NCBI RefSeq assembly: GCF_040719145.1 | Contig: NZ_JBFDUZ010000006.1 | Span: 1 to 64,000, forward strand | DNA from: Paenibacillus sp. JQZ6Y-1 | GTDB taxonomy: Bacteria > Bacillota > Bacilli > Paenibacillales > Paenibacillaceae | Length of the DNA: 64,000 bases | Direction: 5' to 3' | In this document: positions 7,061 through 17,329 of the stretch, piece after piece | Numbering within the stretch: the first letter of the stretch is position 1 | Layout of the letters: every line of letters starts with the position of its first letter | Made by a program: the position numbers and the translations under genes | The notes under the pieces: generated by a model | Told to the model about the DNA's origin: nothing | Database searches by the model: none | What the model saw: only the letters and a program-made list of their open reading frames with translations

Positions 7061-7578
7061 AATATCCTCCCTTATCCGTTCAACGAAATATGGACGGCAA
7101 ACCAGGCAAATCTCATTCTGACGATGCTATGCCTTCTTGAATAATAATTTCGCTGACCAGCCCTTTTTCTCCTGCTGGCACAAAGCAAAATTTCGTAAAA
7201 ATGAATCTGCGTGAAATTTGCAACATGGATGCAAAGCTTGCTGTTATGCACATAAACGTTGTATCAACACGGAAAAAGACAATCGTTTCCGCCATAATTC
7301 GGAAACAATTGTCTTTTTCTGAAAAAAATCGCTTTGGTGCTTGAATACGTATCTTCGCATCTCTACTTATCTTTGGCACTGGAAAGATTATGATGATCTA
7401 TTTTAAAGCGGCTTGCTTGTATCTGCTGTCTGTTGGAGCATGCCGTGGAGAGTAAAACCCTGTTGTGAAGCGTACTATTACGATACTTATTTCAACGAAA
7501 AATGTACGGGAGAGTGCCGATCATTTTTATTGGCAACGTGTATAGATTCCTCTGTGATGCTCTTACTCTGTGGTACTG
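7061..7578. other. Intergenic region upstream of the YgxA-like gene
   Basis: About 520 bases between the start of the YgxA-like gene and the 3' end of the GH18 gene. It holds one strong inverted repeat (7273-7318, listed separately). The only frames are short and lack ribosome sites. I see no RNA gene. Confidence 0.5.
7273..7318. terminator. Bidirectional hairpin terminator
   Basis: AAAAAGACAATCGTTTCCG pairs with CGGAAACAATTGTCTTTTT with one mismatch in 19 bp. On both strands the stem ends in a T run, so it can stop transcription either way. For the leftward GH18 gene it lies about 260 bases past the stop codon. Confidence 0.7.
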
Positions 7579-9288
7579 TTATTTACCGGAGATGCTGGAC
7601 AGTGCTTTCCAAGCGCGGTCGTCGCCGAGGCTGCGTGTCCATGAAGCGATACCACCAAGACCAAGTTCGCGCGCGAGCTTAACACGGGTTTGCAAAGATA
7701 CCTCGTCTTCGATCCAAATTTTCTGGGTAGCGCCATTCTCTTGATATTCCACATAATTTTGTCCGGTTGTTTTATCGTATATGGGTTGTAGCTTTTTGTC
7801 CTGAATGAGGTTGGCAATCTTCTCCATGCCGTATGCACGAGAGGAGACTTTGGTTTTGCCGTTTTCCTGCTGCTCGGTCCAGATGCGCGTATAGAGCGGA
7901 ACACCAAGTATGAGCTTATCCGCTGGGACCTCATCTTCGTCCAGCAAGCGACGCGTTGCCTTCTCTACCCAAGGAAGCGAAGCAACGGACCCGGCTTCTG
8001 GGCTGGATGCCCAATGCTCGTCATACGCCATCAGCATCATATAGTCTAGCGAAGGAGCAAGCGCACGGCGATCCAGAAACTTCGACCATAGTTCACTATT
8101 TGATTTAGGGGTTACATCCATCGACAGAATCAGATTACGTTGTGCTGCCAGCGGCTTCAGTTCGCGGATGAATTGCACAACATTCGGTCCATCAGAGGTA
8201 TGCACACTTTCAAAGTCGATATTGATGCCATCTAGTTGATAGAGATGAGCGTATTCCAGCATCTGTGCAATAATACGGCTACGCTTCTCATAGGTGGACA
8301 ATGCCTGTGTCGTACGATCCGCATCAAATCCATTGCTGAGCAGACCCCATACTTCGATATTACGGTTATGCGCCCAATTGACATATTCCATATCGGCTTT
8401 GCTACGCACGTTACCGTTATCGTCAATAACCTCGAACCAGGTTGGGCTGAGAACGTTGATTCCTGGCAAAGAACCGATTTTGTGCGGATCGATACGCTGC
8501 TCATAAACAGCTTCCCATGCGAGATTGACCTTTTTGCCCCGCCAGTCGATGTCTACACGGTTATCCGCAATGGTCGGCACGGGTACAGTCACCAGCTTAT
8601 CCAGCTTGATCTGACTGCGCTGGATATACCCAGCCACTCCGCTATCCAGCTGAGCAAATACCCATTGATCACCGGTTTCCCATATACGTAAACGACTATC
8701 TGGCGCTACATCAGCGTAAATACGCGCATGAATACTGGCATCGGTTCGCATGGGTACAGTACCATCCCCATTAGAAGCATGGGCATATTGGATATGATCA
8801 CCAGCACGCATGAGAATAACAGCGCCCGTCTGCGGATCTTCGTATACATCGACATGATAAATTTGCTTGAGCGGTGCGATGGGAATATAGACGATATTAT
8901 GTTCCTGCTGTGGAGCAACACGTAGCTGCTCGGACTTCATATTTAACTCTGCTTCGGTACTGCCTTCCTGTAGGTGCATAATATTGCTACCCGTCGTTAA
9001 AATGACGGAACGTGTACGTTCTTCGTAACGGATATTCTCGTTGATCTGTGATTGGACAACCGATAACGGCAGTTGCAGCGATTCTCCACTTCCTGCTGCG
9101 GGTTCATCCATCAGTACGCCTTCCACGAAAATCGGCTTATTCAAGCCTTTCCAATTCGGATCTTCATGTAACGGGTTAGGCAAAATCAAAAAAGCAGCAA
9201 ATCCAGCGACGATGATGAATACCCAAATGCCAATCCACCATTTGATGATACGGCTCTTGCGTGCGCGTGAGCGCCTCTGTCTGGTCAA
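7579..9288 (-). CDS. Membrane-anchored GH18 glycoside hydrolase
   Basis: A 569-residue protein with a short basic N-terminus and one membrane helix (about residues 14-36), which anchors an extracellular part. Residues 45-160 resemble a copper-amine-oxidase-N/stalk-like domain, 160-230 an SH3-type bacterial domain, and 245-565 a GH18 barrel. The catalytic motif DGINIDFE (353-360) gives Glu360 as proton donor, and LMAYDEHW is the later barrel strand. This layout is seen in cell-wall and spore-cortex N-acetylglucosaminidases of the YaaH/YdhD type; peptidoglycan is the likely substrate, not chitin. GGAGGG lies before the ATG. It sits between perR and the YgxA-like gene but reads as its own unit. 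Confidence 0.88.
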   Translation of the reverse strand: MTRQRRSRARKSRIIKWWIGIWVFIIVAGFAAFLILPNPLHEDPNWKGLNKPIFVEGVLMDEPAAGSGESLQLPLSVVQSQINENIRYEERTRSVILTTGSNIMHLQEGSTEAELNMKSEQLRVAPQQEHNIVYIPIAPLKQIYHVDVYEDPQTGAVILMRAGDHIQYAHASNGDGTVPMRTDASIHARIYADVAPDSRLRIWETGDQWVFAQLDSGVAGYIQRSQIKLDKLVTVPVPTIADNRVDIDWRGKKVNLAWEAVYEQRIDPHKIGSLPGINVLSPTWFEVIDDNGNVRSKADMEYVNWAHNRNIEVWGLLSNGFDADRTTQALSTYEKRSRIIAQMLEYAHLYQLDGINIDFESVHTSDGPNVVQFIRELKPLAAQRNLILSMDVTPKSNSELWSKFLDRRALAPSLDYMMLMAYDEHWASSPEAGSVASLPWVEKATRRLLDEDEVPADKLILGVPLYTRIWTEQQENGKTKVSSRAYGMEKIANLIQDKKLQPIYDKTTGQNYVEYQENGATQKIWIEDEVSLQTRVKLARELGLGGIASWTRSLGDDRAWKALSSISGK

Positions 9289-9412
9289 GGTAACCCTCCT
9301 ATGTGCTGTGCGATATCTGTAGATGCGACGACGATAGCGACTGTACTGGATGGACAGGATGGACGTAGAATGCGGCTTGCTTCTCTCTATGTAGTTTAAC
9401 CTTGTGCGTTAT

Positions 9413-9450
9413 AAAAAAAGCAGCACAGGATGAAAAGGTCTGTGCTGCCC
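9413..9450 (-). terminator. Terminator of perR
   Basis: On the minus strand GCAGCACAG pairs with CTGTGCTGC around an 11-base loop, followed by seven T residues. It lies 26 bases past the PerR stop and is a clear intrinsic terminator. Confidence 0.9.
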
Positions 9451-9475
9451 AAAAGATGTGTCATTACATGACGTA

Positions 9476-9901
9476 TTATTTATGCTGACAGGATGGACAA
9501 ACTCCATACAGTTCCATCCGATGACCAGATATACGGTATCCAGTATGCTGTGCTGCCTGATGCTCCACATCGGTTAGAACTGGATAGTGAAAGTCTTCGA
9601 TTTTGCCGCATTGCTGACAAATAATATGATAATGCTCAGTGACGTCGGCATCAAAACGGCTGGAGCTATCTCCATACGTCAATTCGCGTACCATGCCAGT
9701 TTCCATTAGCATTTTCAGATTATTATATACAGTAGCTACGCTCATGCTTGGAAAGCGCGGCGCCAGCGAACGGTAAATCTCATCCGCGGTTGGATGCTCC
9801 AATTCCTCTAGCAAATAAGTCAATATGGCGTGTCGTTGTGGCGTGATGCGCACTCCACTTGTTTTCAATTGTTCTAGTGCATGTTCTACCCGTGCTGTCA
9901 T
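9476..9901 (-). CDS. perR: Peroxide stress regulator PerR
   Basis: A 141-residue Fur-family repressor. The winged helix holds [15 protein letters not shown] and [12 protein letters not shown]. The metal-oxidation site is intact: H36, D84, H90, H92 and D103, each one position less than B. subtilis PerR (H37, D85, H91, H93, D104). The Asp at 84 separates PerR from Fur. Cysteines 95, 98, 135 and 138 form the structural zinc site. A longer frame starts at 9988, but its 29 extra residues have no family match, while starting at 9901 restores normal length. It senses peroxide through iron-catalysed histidine oxidation and represses oxidative-stress genes. The adjacent YgxA-type gene supports orthology. 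Confidence 0.93.
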   Translation of the reverse strand: MTARVEHALEQLKTSGVRITPQRHAILTYLLEELEHPTADEIYRSLAPRFPSMSVATVYNNLKMLMETGMVRELTYGDSSSRFDADVTEHYHIICQQCGKIEDFHYPVLTDVEHQAAQHTGYRISGHRMELYGVCPSCQHK

Positions 9902-10040
9902 CTGCCCACCGTCCTGTTGAACTTCCAAATTTCGCAGTCTCCTGTTCCTTTGCGATCCGTGATGCCTGCATGTAACGCGCAGACTCATATGGTTTACATT
10001 TTACGTGCTGGAAAAAGGGATTGTCAACGCTACACGCGGG

Positions 10041-11480
10041 CTAGTCTGTAGCGGTCGTATTCGATTCCGTGGTCGATGATGATGAATCAGAGGACGAATT
10101 AGACGTTGATGTCGAATTGTTCGTATCTGCTGCATTACCATCCGTTGTGCCTTCCTGCGGCACGGTTTCTCCGTTACTCGGAACGACCTGCTCATCATCG
10201 TTATCTTCAACCAGTGCATCGGTATTGCGCAAAATATTCAGATCGCCATTACCATCCACCTGCACGGTATGCTCACCGGTGCCAAATTCGCCGCTGATGT
10301 TTTTATTTTTCGTTTCCAAAGGCAAATCGGTCTTGATCGTACCATAGCTGTTGGAGCCGTCGACGGCATAATCTCCGCTTGGCGGTAAGTACAGGCTGAT
10401 GACACCAACGGCACTGTATACAGACCAATCAGCACCAATACTGACGGAACGAATCTCGATATTGCCGTTCAACGTTTGAGCTTTGACGCCAAAGTTAGCT
10501 TCATTGACCAAAATATTGCCGTTGCGGGTATTCACATCGATATCACCAAGTCCGCTAGTTAGGGAAATATCGCCAACCTGAGTGTATAGTTTGGCTGCAC
10601 CGCTAATATCGTTAACTTTAAAGGTTCCTTGGCTCGTCTCGGCATTCAAGCTGCCAAGAATAGAGTTGATGTTGATATTACCATTTGTAGATTGGGCTTT
10701 GACATCGCCCATCAGATTGCGCAGTACGATACCGCCACTGCCGGTACGCACTGAAATATTGCGCAATGCTTCCACATTACTCATGGTGATTTTGCCATTG
10801 GTTGTCTGAACGTTAATATCAAAATGACGATCCGTTGGCAGCGTAATGTCCATATTCACACGAGGCTGACGATTCTTGGATTGACCATAGGTTTGCGTCT
10901 CCGCATGGATGTTGATCTCTTCGCCTTCACTCGTTTGGATGGTAGTAGCTTGAGCGATTTGCTGAGCCTGTTCGGTGTCGAGTTCATCTACCCAAACGAC
11001 AGGACGTACCCGTACCTGATCCACATTGCCTGTATGAATAATAAGATCGCCGTTGATGCCTTCCACGGTCAACTCGTCGGTCTCTTCTGCAATGGGAACA
11101 TTGACCTGCTCCAGTTCGGTACGCGTACCGGAAGCTTCGCTAAATTCGGCGGAAGCAGCAGTCAGATCGAGACTGACTTTACTCCACAGATACAAGTACT
11201 GGTTCTGCTCCGTAACGAGAAATACAGCCGCTGCTGCTACAATCGCAATCAGTACACCTTTAATATCCAGTCGTAAACGCAGCTTGCGTAGACGTGCCAG
11301 AATGTAAAAGACCAGATATTCGATGCCCCATGCCACAAGGATGAGCGGCCACCATGTGAGCAGCAGCATCAGCTGTCCATCGCCAGTGCGCTGATCCATA
11401 ATGACGAGTACACCAAGTGTGAGCCAGAGTAGAGCTGCCGTGATACGACCGGCTTTAATTTTTACGGGCATGGATGACAC
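10041..11480 (-). CDS. DUF4097-type membrane protein with LiaF-like N-terminus
   Basis: A 479-residue protein. Residues 1-110 contain about four hydrophobic segments of the LiaI/LiaF-like kind, with ITAALLWLTLGVLVIM first. Residues 125-410 are repeated beta-strand units rich in NGNI/SVRT/GDI patterns, characteristic of DUF4097 beta-helix proteins. The last 60 residues are low-complexity Ser/Thr/Asp/Asn. It overlaps the upstream membrane protein gene by 26 bases, so the two form an operon. Proteins of this shape are linked to cell-envelope stress sensing in Firmicutes, with the beta-helix outside the membrane. Exact function is unknown. Confidence 0.8.
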   Translation of the reverse strand: MSSMPVKIKAGRITAALLWLTLGVLVIMDQRTGDGQLMLLLTWWPLILVAWGIEYLVFYILARLRKLRLRLDIKGVLIAIVAAAAVFLVTEQNQYLYLWSKVSLDLTAASAEFSEASGTRTELEQVNVPIAEETDELTVEGINGDLIIHTGNVDQVRVRPVVWVDELDTEQAQQIAQATTIQTSEGEEINIHAETQTYGQSKNRQPRVNMDITLPTDRHFDINVQTTNGKITMSNVEALRNISVRTGSGGIVLRNLMGDVKAQSTNGNININSILGSLNAETSQGTFKVNDISGAAKLYTQVGDISLTSGLGDIDVNTRNGNILVNEANFGVKAQTLNGNIEIRSVSIGADWSVYSAVGVISLYLPPSGDYAVDGSNSYGTIKTDLPLETKNKNISGEFGTGEHTVQVDGNGDLNILRNTDALVEDNDDEQVVPSNGETVPQEGTTDGNAADTNNSTSTSNSSSDSSSSTTESNTTATD

Positions 11481-12024
11481 CTCCTGCCTCGCCAGATGCC
11501 GGACGATGAAGCGCGCGATAGATGCGCATGATCTGGAGGATTAGCAGCGCCAGACCAACTGCTAGACAAACGCCAGCAGTCAAATAGCCTGCCCAAAAGC
11601 TGACGATATTGCGCAGCCAATACGGTCGCAGCCAGAACAAGCAGATCAGCACCCCTTCGATAATGAGCAAAATGCCGAAGGTAATACCACGCAGACGCGC
11701 GAAGCTGCGATGCTTCTTTTTGAACGGAATCAATGCACGGATATGATCATTGATCCAGTCCGTCGATTGCAGCACGTCGTAAATGTTGTAAAAGTAAATA
11801 ATCGGGATCAGCAGCGCCAGCAAGATCAGCAGCGGCAAATTGATCTGAATGCCTTTGGATGTAAAATACAACAGTGCCGATACATCTAATAGCAGTAGAG
11901 CAATAAACTGAATCCCTTTCTGGGCCAATCCCAGATACATGTGACCCAAACCCGGAACTAGTGCAGCGATAAGCAGCGCAAAAAATTTGCGCTTCAACGG
12001 GAGTTTGGACGGTGGTGTGGTCAT
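11455..12024 (-). CDS. Multi-pass membrane protein, TM2-like N-terminus
   Basis: A 189-residue protein with about six hydrophobic segments. ALVPGLGHMYLGLAQKG near the N-terminus resembles the TM2/DUF5683-type repeat of small membrane proteins. The start is placed at the Met of MTTPP because an AAGGAGG site lies 7-8 bases upstream, inside a longer alternative frame beginning at 12042. It is co-transcribed with the DUF4097-type protein, overlapping it by 26 bases, and may form a membrane complex with it. No specific function can be read. Confidence 0.75.
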   Translation of the reverse strand: MTTPPSKLPLKRKFFALLIAALVPGLGHMYLGLAQKGIQFIALLLLDVSALLYFTSKGIQINLPLLILLALLIPIIYFYNIYDVLQSTDWINDHIRALIPFKKKHRSFARLRGITFGILLIIEGVLICLFWLRPYWLRNIVSFWAGYLTAGVCLAVGLALLILQIMRIYRALHRPASGEAGGVIHARKN

Positions 12025-12149
12025 GCCGGGTCCTCCTTCCATTCAAAACAATCCATCATGAAAACAACCTGTTTACTATTTACACCGTTATGGCGCTTTT
12101 GACTTGCTTGCATGTCAGAGCATGTGATTTATTCATCAAAGTATGAGAA

Positions 12150-12863
12150 TTATTCAAACGAAACAGCGGTGACGCCTTCGATTTTTTGTAGACGACCGAT
12201 AATGTCCATCGGGCTATACTCGTGGTGAATCTCCACATTCATACGCAGCTCGGTCAGCAAAATCTCGGACGAGATCGTATGACCACTGCGCTCCTTGATA
12301 AAGGTTACTTTCTTGATGCTGATATTCTCAGCGTACATAAATTTGGAGACGCGCTCTAATGTCAATATGCCGGAAATGCCTTCGACTGTAATAGAGTGCG
12401 CCTTGCTGCGGCGAATATAGCGCAGCTCAACAATATTGAGCACCCACAGATTGAGCAGCACCAGCACAGTCGCCGTAATGGAGGCAAAATAAAAGCCCGC
12501 GCCAATTGCCAATCCAATCGCCGCTACGACCCATAGCGATGCAGCGGTTGTTAAACCGGTGATCGCTTTGCCGGTAAACAGAATCGTACCCGCACCGAGA
12601 AAACCAATACCGGAAATAACTGCCGTTGCCAAACGCGCGGGATCAATCCGCACATTGGTTTCATTTACAAATTCAGAAAAGCCATAAACGGACAGCAGCA
12701 TAATCAGCGTAGAACCGACGCACACAAGAATATGCGTGCGAAGACCAGCGGCATGACTGGAACGTTCGCGCTCCCATCCGATCAGACCACCCAGCAGCAT
12801 CGATACCAGCAAGCGGATCAAAATATGTGTATTATCAATAAACCAAGGACTGTCGATCACCAA
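12150..12863 (-). CDS. MgtC/SapB family membrane protein
   Basis: A 237-residue protein. The N-terminal 150 residues hold about four to five hydrophobic segments with the MgtC/SapB signature: LLGGLIGWERERSSHAAGLRTH in pieces, then VGSTLIMLLS and GIGFLGAGTI. The C-terminal 85 residues form a soluble ACT-like domain. MgtC-type proteins affect magnesium homeostasis, and in some bacteria inhibit the F-type ATPase. It follows the GNAT gene with only 2 bases between them, so they are probably co-transcribed. I see no M-box magnesium riboswitch upstream of the pair. Confidence 0.87.
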   Translation of the reverse strand: MVIDSPWFIDNTHILIRLLVSMLLGGLIGWERERSSHAAGLRTHILVCVGSTLIMLLSVYGFSEFVNETNVRIDPARLATAVISGIGFLGAGTILFTGKAITGLTTAASLWVVAAIGLAIGAGFYFASITATVLVLLNLWVLNIVELRYIRRSKAHSITVEGISGILTLERVSKFMYAENISIKKVTFIKERSGHTISSEILLTELRMNVEIHHEYSPMDIIGRLQKIEGVTAVSFE

Positions 12864-12865
12864 GC

Positions 12866-13357
12866 CTATTCCTCCCTGTTGTCTGTTGGTGGTTGCTCTG
12901 GATTATGCCGGTGAAAGGTCGTCAATTCCACACCAGGCGCCACCTGAAACGCTTCAATCGGTTCAAAACCGGCTTTGCGGTACAATCGAACTGCCGGTTC
13001 GTTCAGCGTACCCGTAGAGACGATATACAGCGGCACTTGTGGATGCTGGGCAAAGACATGATTTAGCAATTGACTACCAATGCCTCTTCGACCGTAATTG
13101 GGATGGACCATCATGCGGGTAATTGTCAGCGTGCCTGGCTTCTCCCGCAGTACAGCGACTACGCCATGAATCTCGCCGTCTTCGTCCACTTCTCCGTAAA
13201 AGGTTTCGCCGCAGGTACGTAGGCTTTCGACCGTATCCATTAACGGCGGCAGCTCCTTAGCGCCGATCATCTCGGCTTCAATGCGGTAAGCGATATGTTG
13301 AAGGCTCCATATTTGACGTACGGTATCATCATCGTGCAACGAAAACTGGCGTATCAT
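12866..13357 (-). CDS. GNAT family N-acetyltransferase
   Basis: A 163-residue GNAT-fold protein. The acetyl-CoA loop is GRRGIGSQLLNHVF (residues about 90-103), preceded by the TITRMMVHPNY strand and followed by NEPAVRLYRKAGFEP, the usual motif B region. The substrate cannot be predicted. It is the first gene of a two-gene unit with the MgtC-like protein. Confidence 0.85.
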   Translation of the reverse strand: MIRQFSLHDDDTVRQIWSLQHIAYRIEAEMIGAKELPPLMDTVESLRTCGETFYGEVDEDGEIHGVVAVLREKPGTLTITRMMVHPNYGRRGIGSQLLNHVFAQHPQVPLYIVSTGTLNEPAVRLYRKAGFEPIEAFQVAPGVELTTFHRHNPEQPPTDNREE

Positions 13358-13455
13358 GATTACCTTCCCCTCTCTCTGTTAGACAACTGTGTGCCCTTTG
13401 ACAACTTCTGCGTTATCTTTTTCATACAGCTATCGATATAAGTATACCTGCAAAG

Positions 13456-13494
13456 AAGGACCTCATGCTCCACAGAGTGGAATGTGAGGTCCTT
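13456..13494 (-). terminator. Terminator of gatCAB
   Basis: AAGGACCTCA pairs with TGAGGTCCTT around a loop of about 19 bases. On the minus strand it lies 35 bases after the GatB stop and is followed by CTTTG, a short T-rich tail. Confidence 0.7.
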
Positions 13495-13528
13495 GTACTA
13501 ATATTGGCATAGATGATGCTTATTATAA

Positions 13529-14968
13529 TTAACGAGGCAGCAGTTCCGCCAGCAGTTGGTTAACCATGCCAGGGTTTGCTTTCCCTTTGCTTTGCTTCAT
13601 AACTTGACCAACCAGGAAGCCGATTGCTTTGTCCTTACCTGCCTGATAATCAGCAACAGATTGCGGATTGGCGGCAATGACTTCTTCGACGATCGATTTG
13701 ATCGCACCGGTATCACTGATCTGAGTCAGACCTTTTTCTTCAACGACCTGCTGTGGCGATTTGCCCGATTGCAGCATTTCTTTGAAGACGGTTTTGGCGA
13801 TTTTGTTGCTGATCGTGCCTTTCTCGATCAAGCCAATCATCTCGCCCAGATGCTGTCCGGTCAATGGTACATCGGTCAGTTCTAGATTACCTGCGTTAAG
13901 ATAACCAAGCAGTTCACCCTGAATCCAGTTGGCTGCCGATTTGGCATCCTTGGTGTAATTCAGACTTTCTTCGAACAGATCCGCGAGCGGCTTGGACGAG
14001 GTAACGACTGCGGCATCATACGCTGGCAATCCGTATTCGGACGCATAACGCGCTTGACGTGCATCTGGCAGCTCTGGAATCGATGCACGAACGCGATCCT
14101 TCCATTCCTGATCGATATGCAAAGTCACGAGATCTGGGTCTGGGAAATAACGATAGTCGTGTGATTCTTCCTTGCCACGCATAGAGATCGTTTTGCCCTG
14201 AGTTTCATCCCAGCGACGCGTTTCCTGTACAACCAGCTCGCCGTCATCCAGAATTTGTGCTTGGCGCAGTTGCTCGTATTCCAGACCGCGCTGTACGCCG
14301 CGGAAGGAGTTCATGTTTTTCAGCTCAGCGCGTGTACCCAGCTTTTCCTGACCAACTGGACGCAAACTGATATTGGCGTCACAGCGCAGGGAGCCTTCTT
14401 CCATTTTCACATCAGATACATCGCAGTATTGCATGATTGCGCGCAGCTTTTCCAAATAAGCACGTGCTTCCTCCGGTGAGGAAATATCTGGCTCGGACAC
14501 GATCTCAATCAGCGGTGTGCCGACACGGTTAAAGTCAACAAGCGAATCGTAGCCGCCGGAAGTGTGCGTCAGCTTGCCCGCATCTTCTTCCAGATGCAGA
14601 CGAGTTACGCCGATTCGCTTCGTCTTGCCATCGACTTCGATGTCGATCCAGCCGTGTTCGCCGATGGGCTGATCAAATTGGGAGATTTGATAGGCTTTGG
14701 GCGAATCGGGATAAAAGTAGTTTTTGCGGTCGAATTTGCTGACATCTGCCACCTGGCAGTTCAGTGCCATTGCTGCTTTCATCGCATAATCGACTGCCTG
14801 ACGGTTCAGAACGGGCAATACGCCCGGATGACCGAGACAGACAGGGCATGTATGGGTATTCGGCGGTGCGCCAAAGGCGGTGGAGCAACCGCAGAAAATT
14901 TTGGATTTGGTATGAAGCTCGACGTGAACTTCAAGCCCGACAACAGTTTCGTATCTGGCTGTGGACAT
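13529..14968 (-). CDS. gatB: Asp-tRNA(Asn)/Glu-tRNA(Gln) amidotransferase subunit B
   Basis: A 479-residue GatB. The N-terminal catalytic domain starts [13 protein letters not shown] and contains [15 protein letters not shown] and the [15 protein letters not shown] signature; the C-terminal YqeY-like tail ends [16 protein letters not shown]. It activates and amidates misacylated Glu-tRNA(Gln) or Asp-tRNA(Asn) using ammonia from GatA. It is the last gene of the gatC-gatA-gatB unit, and the full complex is encoded here. Confidence 0.97.
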   Translation of the reverse strand: MSTARYETVVGLEVHVELHTKSKIFCGCSTAFGAPPNTHTCPVCLGHPGVLPVLNRQAVDYAMKAAMALNCQVADVSKFDRKNYFYPDSPKAYQISQFDQPIGEHGWIDIEVDGKTKRIGVTRLHLEEDAGKLTHTSGGYDSLVDFNRVGTPLIEIVSEPDISSPEEARAYLEKLRAIMQYCDVSDVKMEEGSLRCDANISLRPVGQEKLGTRAELKNMNSFRGVQRGLEYEQLRQAQILDDGELVVQETRRWDETQGKTISMRGKEESHDYRYFPDPDLVTLHIDQEWKDRVRASIPELPDARQARYASEYGLPAYDAAVVTSSKPLADLFEESLNYTKDAKSAANWIQGELLGYLNAGNLELTDVPLTGQHLGEMIGLIEKGTISNKIAKTVFKEMLQSGKSPQQVVEEKGLTQISDTGAIKSIVEEVIAANPQSVADYQAGKDKAIGFLVGQVMKQSKGKANPGMVNQLLAELLPR

Positions 14969-14995
14969 CGGTAGTTCCTCCTTGTTCAGATAGGG

Positions 14996-16459
14996 TTACA
15001 GCTGTGGACGCTGCTTGTGAAAATCGGTATGTTGTTCAAACGCATGCGCCACACGCAAAACCGTCTGTTCATCAAAGGCTTTGCCGATAATTTGCATGCC
15101 GACCGGCAATCCAGATACGAATCCGCATGGAACGCTGATTGCTGGTACGCCTGCCAGGCTGACCGGAATGGTCAGAATGTCGTTCAGGTACATCGTCAAT
15201 GGATCATCTACCTGCGAACCGAGTTTGAAGGCGGTTGTTGGTGCAGCTGGTCCGATGATTACATCGTATTTGGCAAATACATTGTCAAAGTCCTGTTTGA
15301 TCAGGGTACGAACCTTTTGTGCTTTGAGGTAGTACGCGTCATAATAACCGGAGCTGAGCGCATACGTACCAAGCATGATGCGACGTTTCACTTCCGGTCC
15401 GAAGCCTTGACTACGGGACTGGTGATACAGTTCCAGCAGATTGCCCGGATTGTCGGCACGCACGCCATAACGTACGCCATCAAAGCGCGCCAAATTGGAT
15501 GATGCTTCCGACGAAGCAAGCAGGTAGTACGTCGCTACAGCATACTCCGTGTATGGCAGGGATACTTCTTCCCATTCTGCGCCGAGTCCTTCCAGCACTT
15601 TAAGCGAGTCCATAATGGATTGCTTGATTGCCGGATCCACGCCTTCACCAATGTACTCGGATGGTACAGCGATTTTCAGACCTTTGATGTCTCCGGTCAG
15701 GGAACTGATATAGTCAGGAATATCCACATTTGCCGACGTTGAGTCTTTGGCATCGTAGCCTGCAATAGCTTGCAGCACATAAGCGGAATCTTCTACATTT
15801 TTGGTGATTGGACCGATCTGATCCAGCGATGATGCGAAGGCAACCAGACCGAAACGGGAAACCAGACCATAGGTCGGCTTCAGTCCAACGACACCGCAAT
15901 ACGATGCTGGCTGACGAATCGAGCCACCGGTGTCCGAACCGAGTGTGAAGTAAGCTTCGCCCGCAGCAACTGCCGCTGCCGATCCGCCGCTAGAGCCGCC
16001 TGGTACATGATCTAGACTCCACGGGTTACGTACAGGCATAAAGCTAGAGTTCTCATTGGATCCGCCCATAGCAAATTCGTCCATATTGAGCTTGCCCAGC
16101 GTAACGGAATCCGCTGCTTGCAATTTCTCCACCACGGTTGCGTTATAGATCGGATCATAATTACGTAAAAATTGACTTGCACATGTCGTGCGCAGCCCTT
16201 CCGTTACGATGTTATCTTTCACACCGACTGGCAGACCAAACAACAGTCCGCGCTCGCCGCCGGATGCTAGCTTCTCGTCCAGCGTCTTCGCCTGACGGGT
16301 CGCACCCTCTTCGTCCAGCGTCAGATACGCTTGGATTTTGTCATCACGTTCGTTAATGGTCTGAAATGCCTGCTGCACCAGATCGGTTACAGACAGATCG
16401 CCGGCATGGAGCCGGTTATGTATTTCATTCAGACTGAGGTCAAATAAAGTCACTTGCAT
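14996..16459 (-). CDS. gatA: Asp-tRNA(Asn)/Glu-tRNA(Gln) amidotransferase subunit A
   Basis: A 487-residue amidase-signature protein. GVKDNI near residue 79 supplies the catalytic Lys, [15 protein letters not shown] the glycine/serine signature, and [12 protein letters not shown] the cis-Ser and nucleophile Ser. It hydrolyses glutamine and delivers ammonia to GatB. GGAGG lies about 7 bases before the ATG. The gene sits between gatC and gatB, in the usual Firmicute order. Confidence 0.97.
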   Translation of the reverse strand: MQVTLFDLSLNEIHNRLHAGDLSVTDLVQQAFQTINERDDKIQAYLTLDEEGATRQAKTLDEKLASGGERGLLFGLPVGVKDNIVTEGLRTTCASQFLRNYDPIYNATVVEKLQAADSVTLGKLNMDEFAMGGSNENSSFMPVRNPWSLDHVPGGSSGGSAAAVAAGEAYFTLGSDTGGSIRQPASYCGVVGLKPTYGLVSRFGLVAFASSLDQIGPITKNVEDSAYVLQAIAGYDAKDSTSANVDIPDYISSLTGDIKGLKIAVPSEYIGEGVDPAIKQSIMDSLKVLEGLGAEWEEVSLPYTEYAVATYYLLASSEASSNLARFDGVRYGVRADNPGNLLELYHQSRSQGFGPEVKRRIMLGTYALSSGYYDAYYLKAQKVRTLIKQDFDNVFAKYDVIIGPAAPTTAFKLGSQVDDPLTMYLNDILTIPVSLAGVPAISVPCGFVSGLPVGMQIIGKAFDEQTVLRVAHAFEQHTDFHKQRPQL

Positions 16460-16498
16460 GTCCTCCTTTAATTCTGTATCCGCAGCTTGATTGTACGC

Positions 16499-16786
16499 CT
16501 ATTCCAATACGGCAGGAACTTTGAACTGTCCATCTTCGTCGTCTGGTGCGTTCCGCAGTACCTTTTCAATTGGCAGGCTTTCCTTCACTTCATCGTCACG
16601 CATAACATTGCTGACGTGAAGCACGTGGGTCGTTGGCTCCACATTGTCGGTATCCAGCTCATTTAGCTTTTCCGCGTATTTTAAAATGGCGCTCAATTGC
16701 GCTGTAAACATTTCCTTTTCCTCTTCGCTTAAGTCGAGACGTGCCAAACGTGCCACGTGTTCCACATCTTGAATATTGATGCTCAT
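16499..16786 (-). CDS. gatC: Asp-tRNA(Asn)/Glu-tRNA(Gln) amidotransferase subunit C
   Basis: A 95-residue GatC, the small subunit that wraps GatA and GatB. Typical features are the opening [17 protein letters not shown], then [16 protein letters not shown], and the C-terminal VLRNAP...[11 protein letters not shown] longer frame runs to 16921, but AGGAGG lies 7 bases before 16786 and this start gives normal length. It is the first gene of the operon. Confidence 0.95.
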   Translation of the reverse strand: MSINIQDVEHVARLARLDLSEEEKEMFTAQLSAILKYAEKLNELDTDNVEPTTHVLHVSNVMRDDEVKESLPIEKVLRNAPDDEDGQFKVPAVLE

Positions 16787-16925
16787 ATGCCATCCTCCTC
16801 TGATGCTATACCGTTCATCCGCCGCCGTTTGCCAGATAAATCGGTTCTGGGTGCGGTCGGAAATAACTTTTTTCATTATAGGGTACATGCTGGTACAATT
16901 CAATCCGTTAAAGCGAAGCATACAA

Positions 16926-16955
16926 AAAAAGAGTCGGCTTAGCCGACTCTTTTAA
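16926..16955. terminator. Bidirectional hairpin terminator
   Basis: AAAGAGTCGGCT pairs with AGCCGACTCTTT almost without a loop, flanked by A and T runs. It overlaps the stop codon of the minus-strand gene at 16952 and separates that gene from gatC. Confidence 0.85.
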
Positions 16956-17329
16956 ATCCAAGCGCGCAGATTGATCTGTTTCACGAAATCAGCCTGTGCG
17001 CTTTTATCAGTTAATGGTTCTTCTGGGACTGGAAGCTCTCCACCATTCATTACATGGAAAAACAATTGTTCATTATGTGTCGCCAGAGCATAATCGATCA
17101 GTGCCTCGCGTCCGACTCGTTCCGCTTCCTGTTGCAGCAGCTTTTCTTCTGGCTCAATATCCACAGCCGGTACGAAGAAGTTACGGTTTGCTTTAGGAAT
17201 GCGAACGACATAATCGAAGGCATTATCAGGATTGCGGTCATATGCGATGATATATCCGTAATCGCCCACAGGCAGATTTTGCTCAAAGGTATCAGCGACC
17301 ACTACGACTTTTTCTCCGAGGTGTAGCAT
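16952..17329 (-). CDS. Conserved hypothetical protein, 125 aa
   Basis: A small soluble protein with no membrane segment or signal sequence. The first half looks like a small beta-rich domain (EKVVVVADTF, YGYIIAYDRN, DYVVRIPKANRNFFVPA), and the second half is helical. The start has GGGGGAGA upstream. I do not recognise the family. It lies upstream of gatC but is separated from it by a terminator. Confidence 0.65.
   Translation of the reverse strand: MLHLGEKVVVVADTFEQNLPVGDYGYIIAYDRNPDNAFDYVVRIPKANRNFFVPAVDIEPEEKLLQQEAERVGREALIDYALATHNEQLFFHVMNGGELPVPEEPLTDKSAQADFVKQINLRAWI

Noticed and set aside
7391-7453. A 21-codon frame upstream of the YgxA-like gene
   Set aside because: Too short, no ribosome site and no supporting context.
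16787-16925. T-box or other riboswitch upstream of gatC
   Set aside because: No specifier loop, T-box sequence or long structured leader is visible; the region is short and bounded by a terminator.
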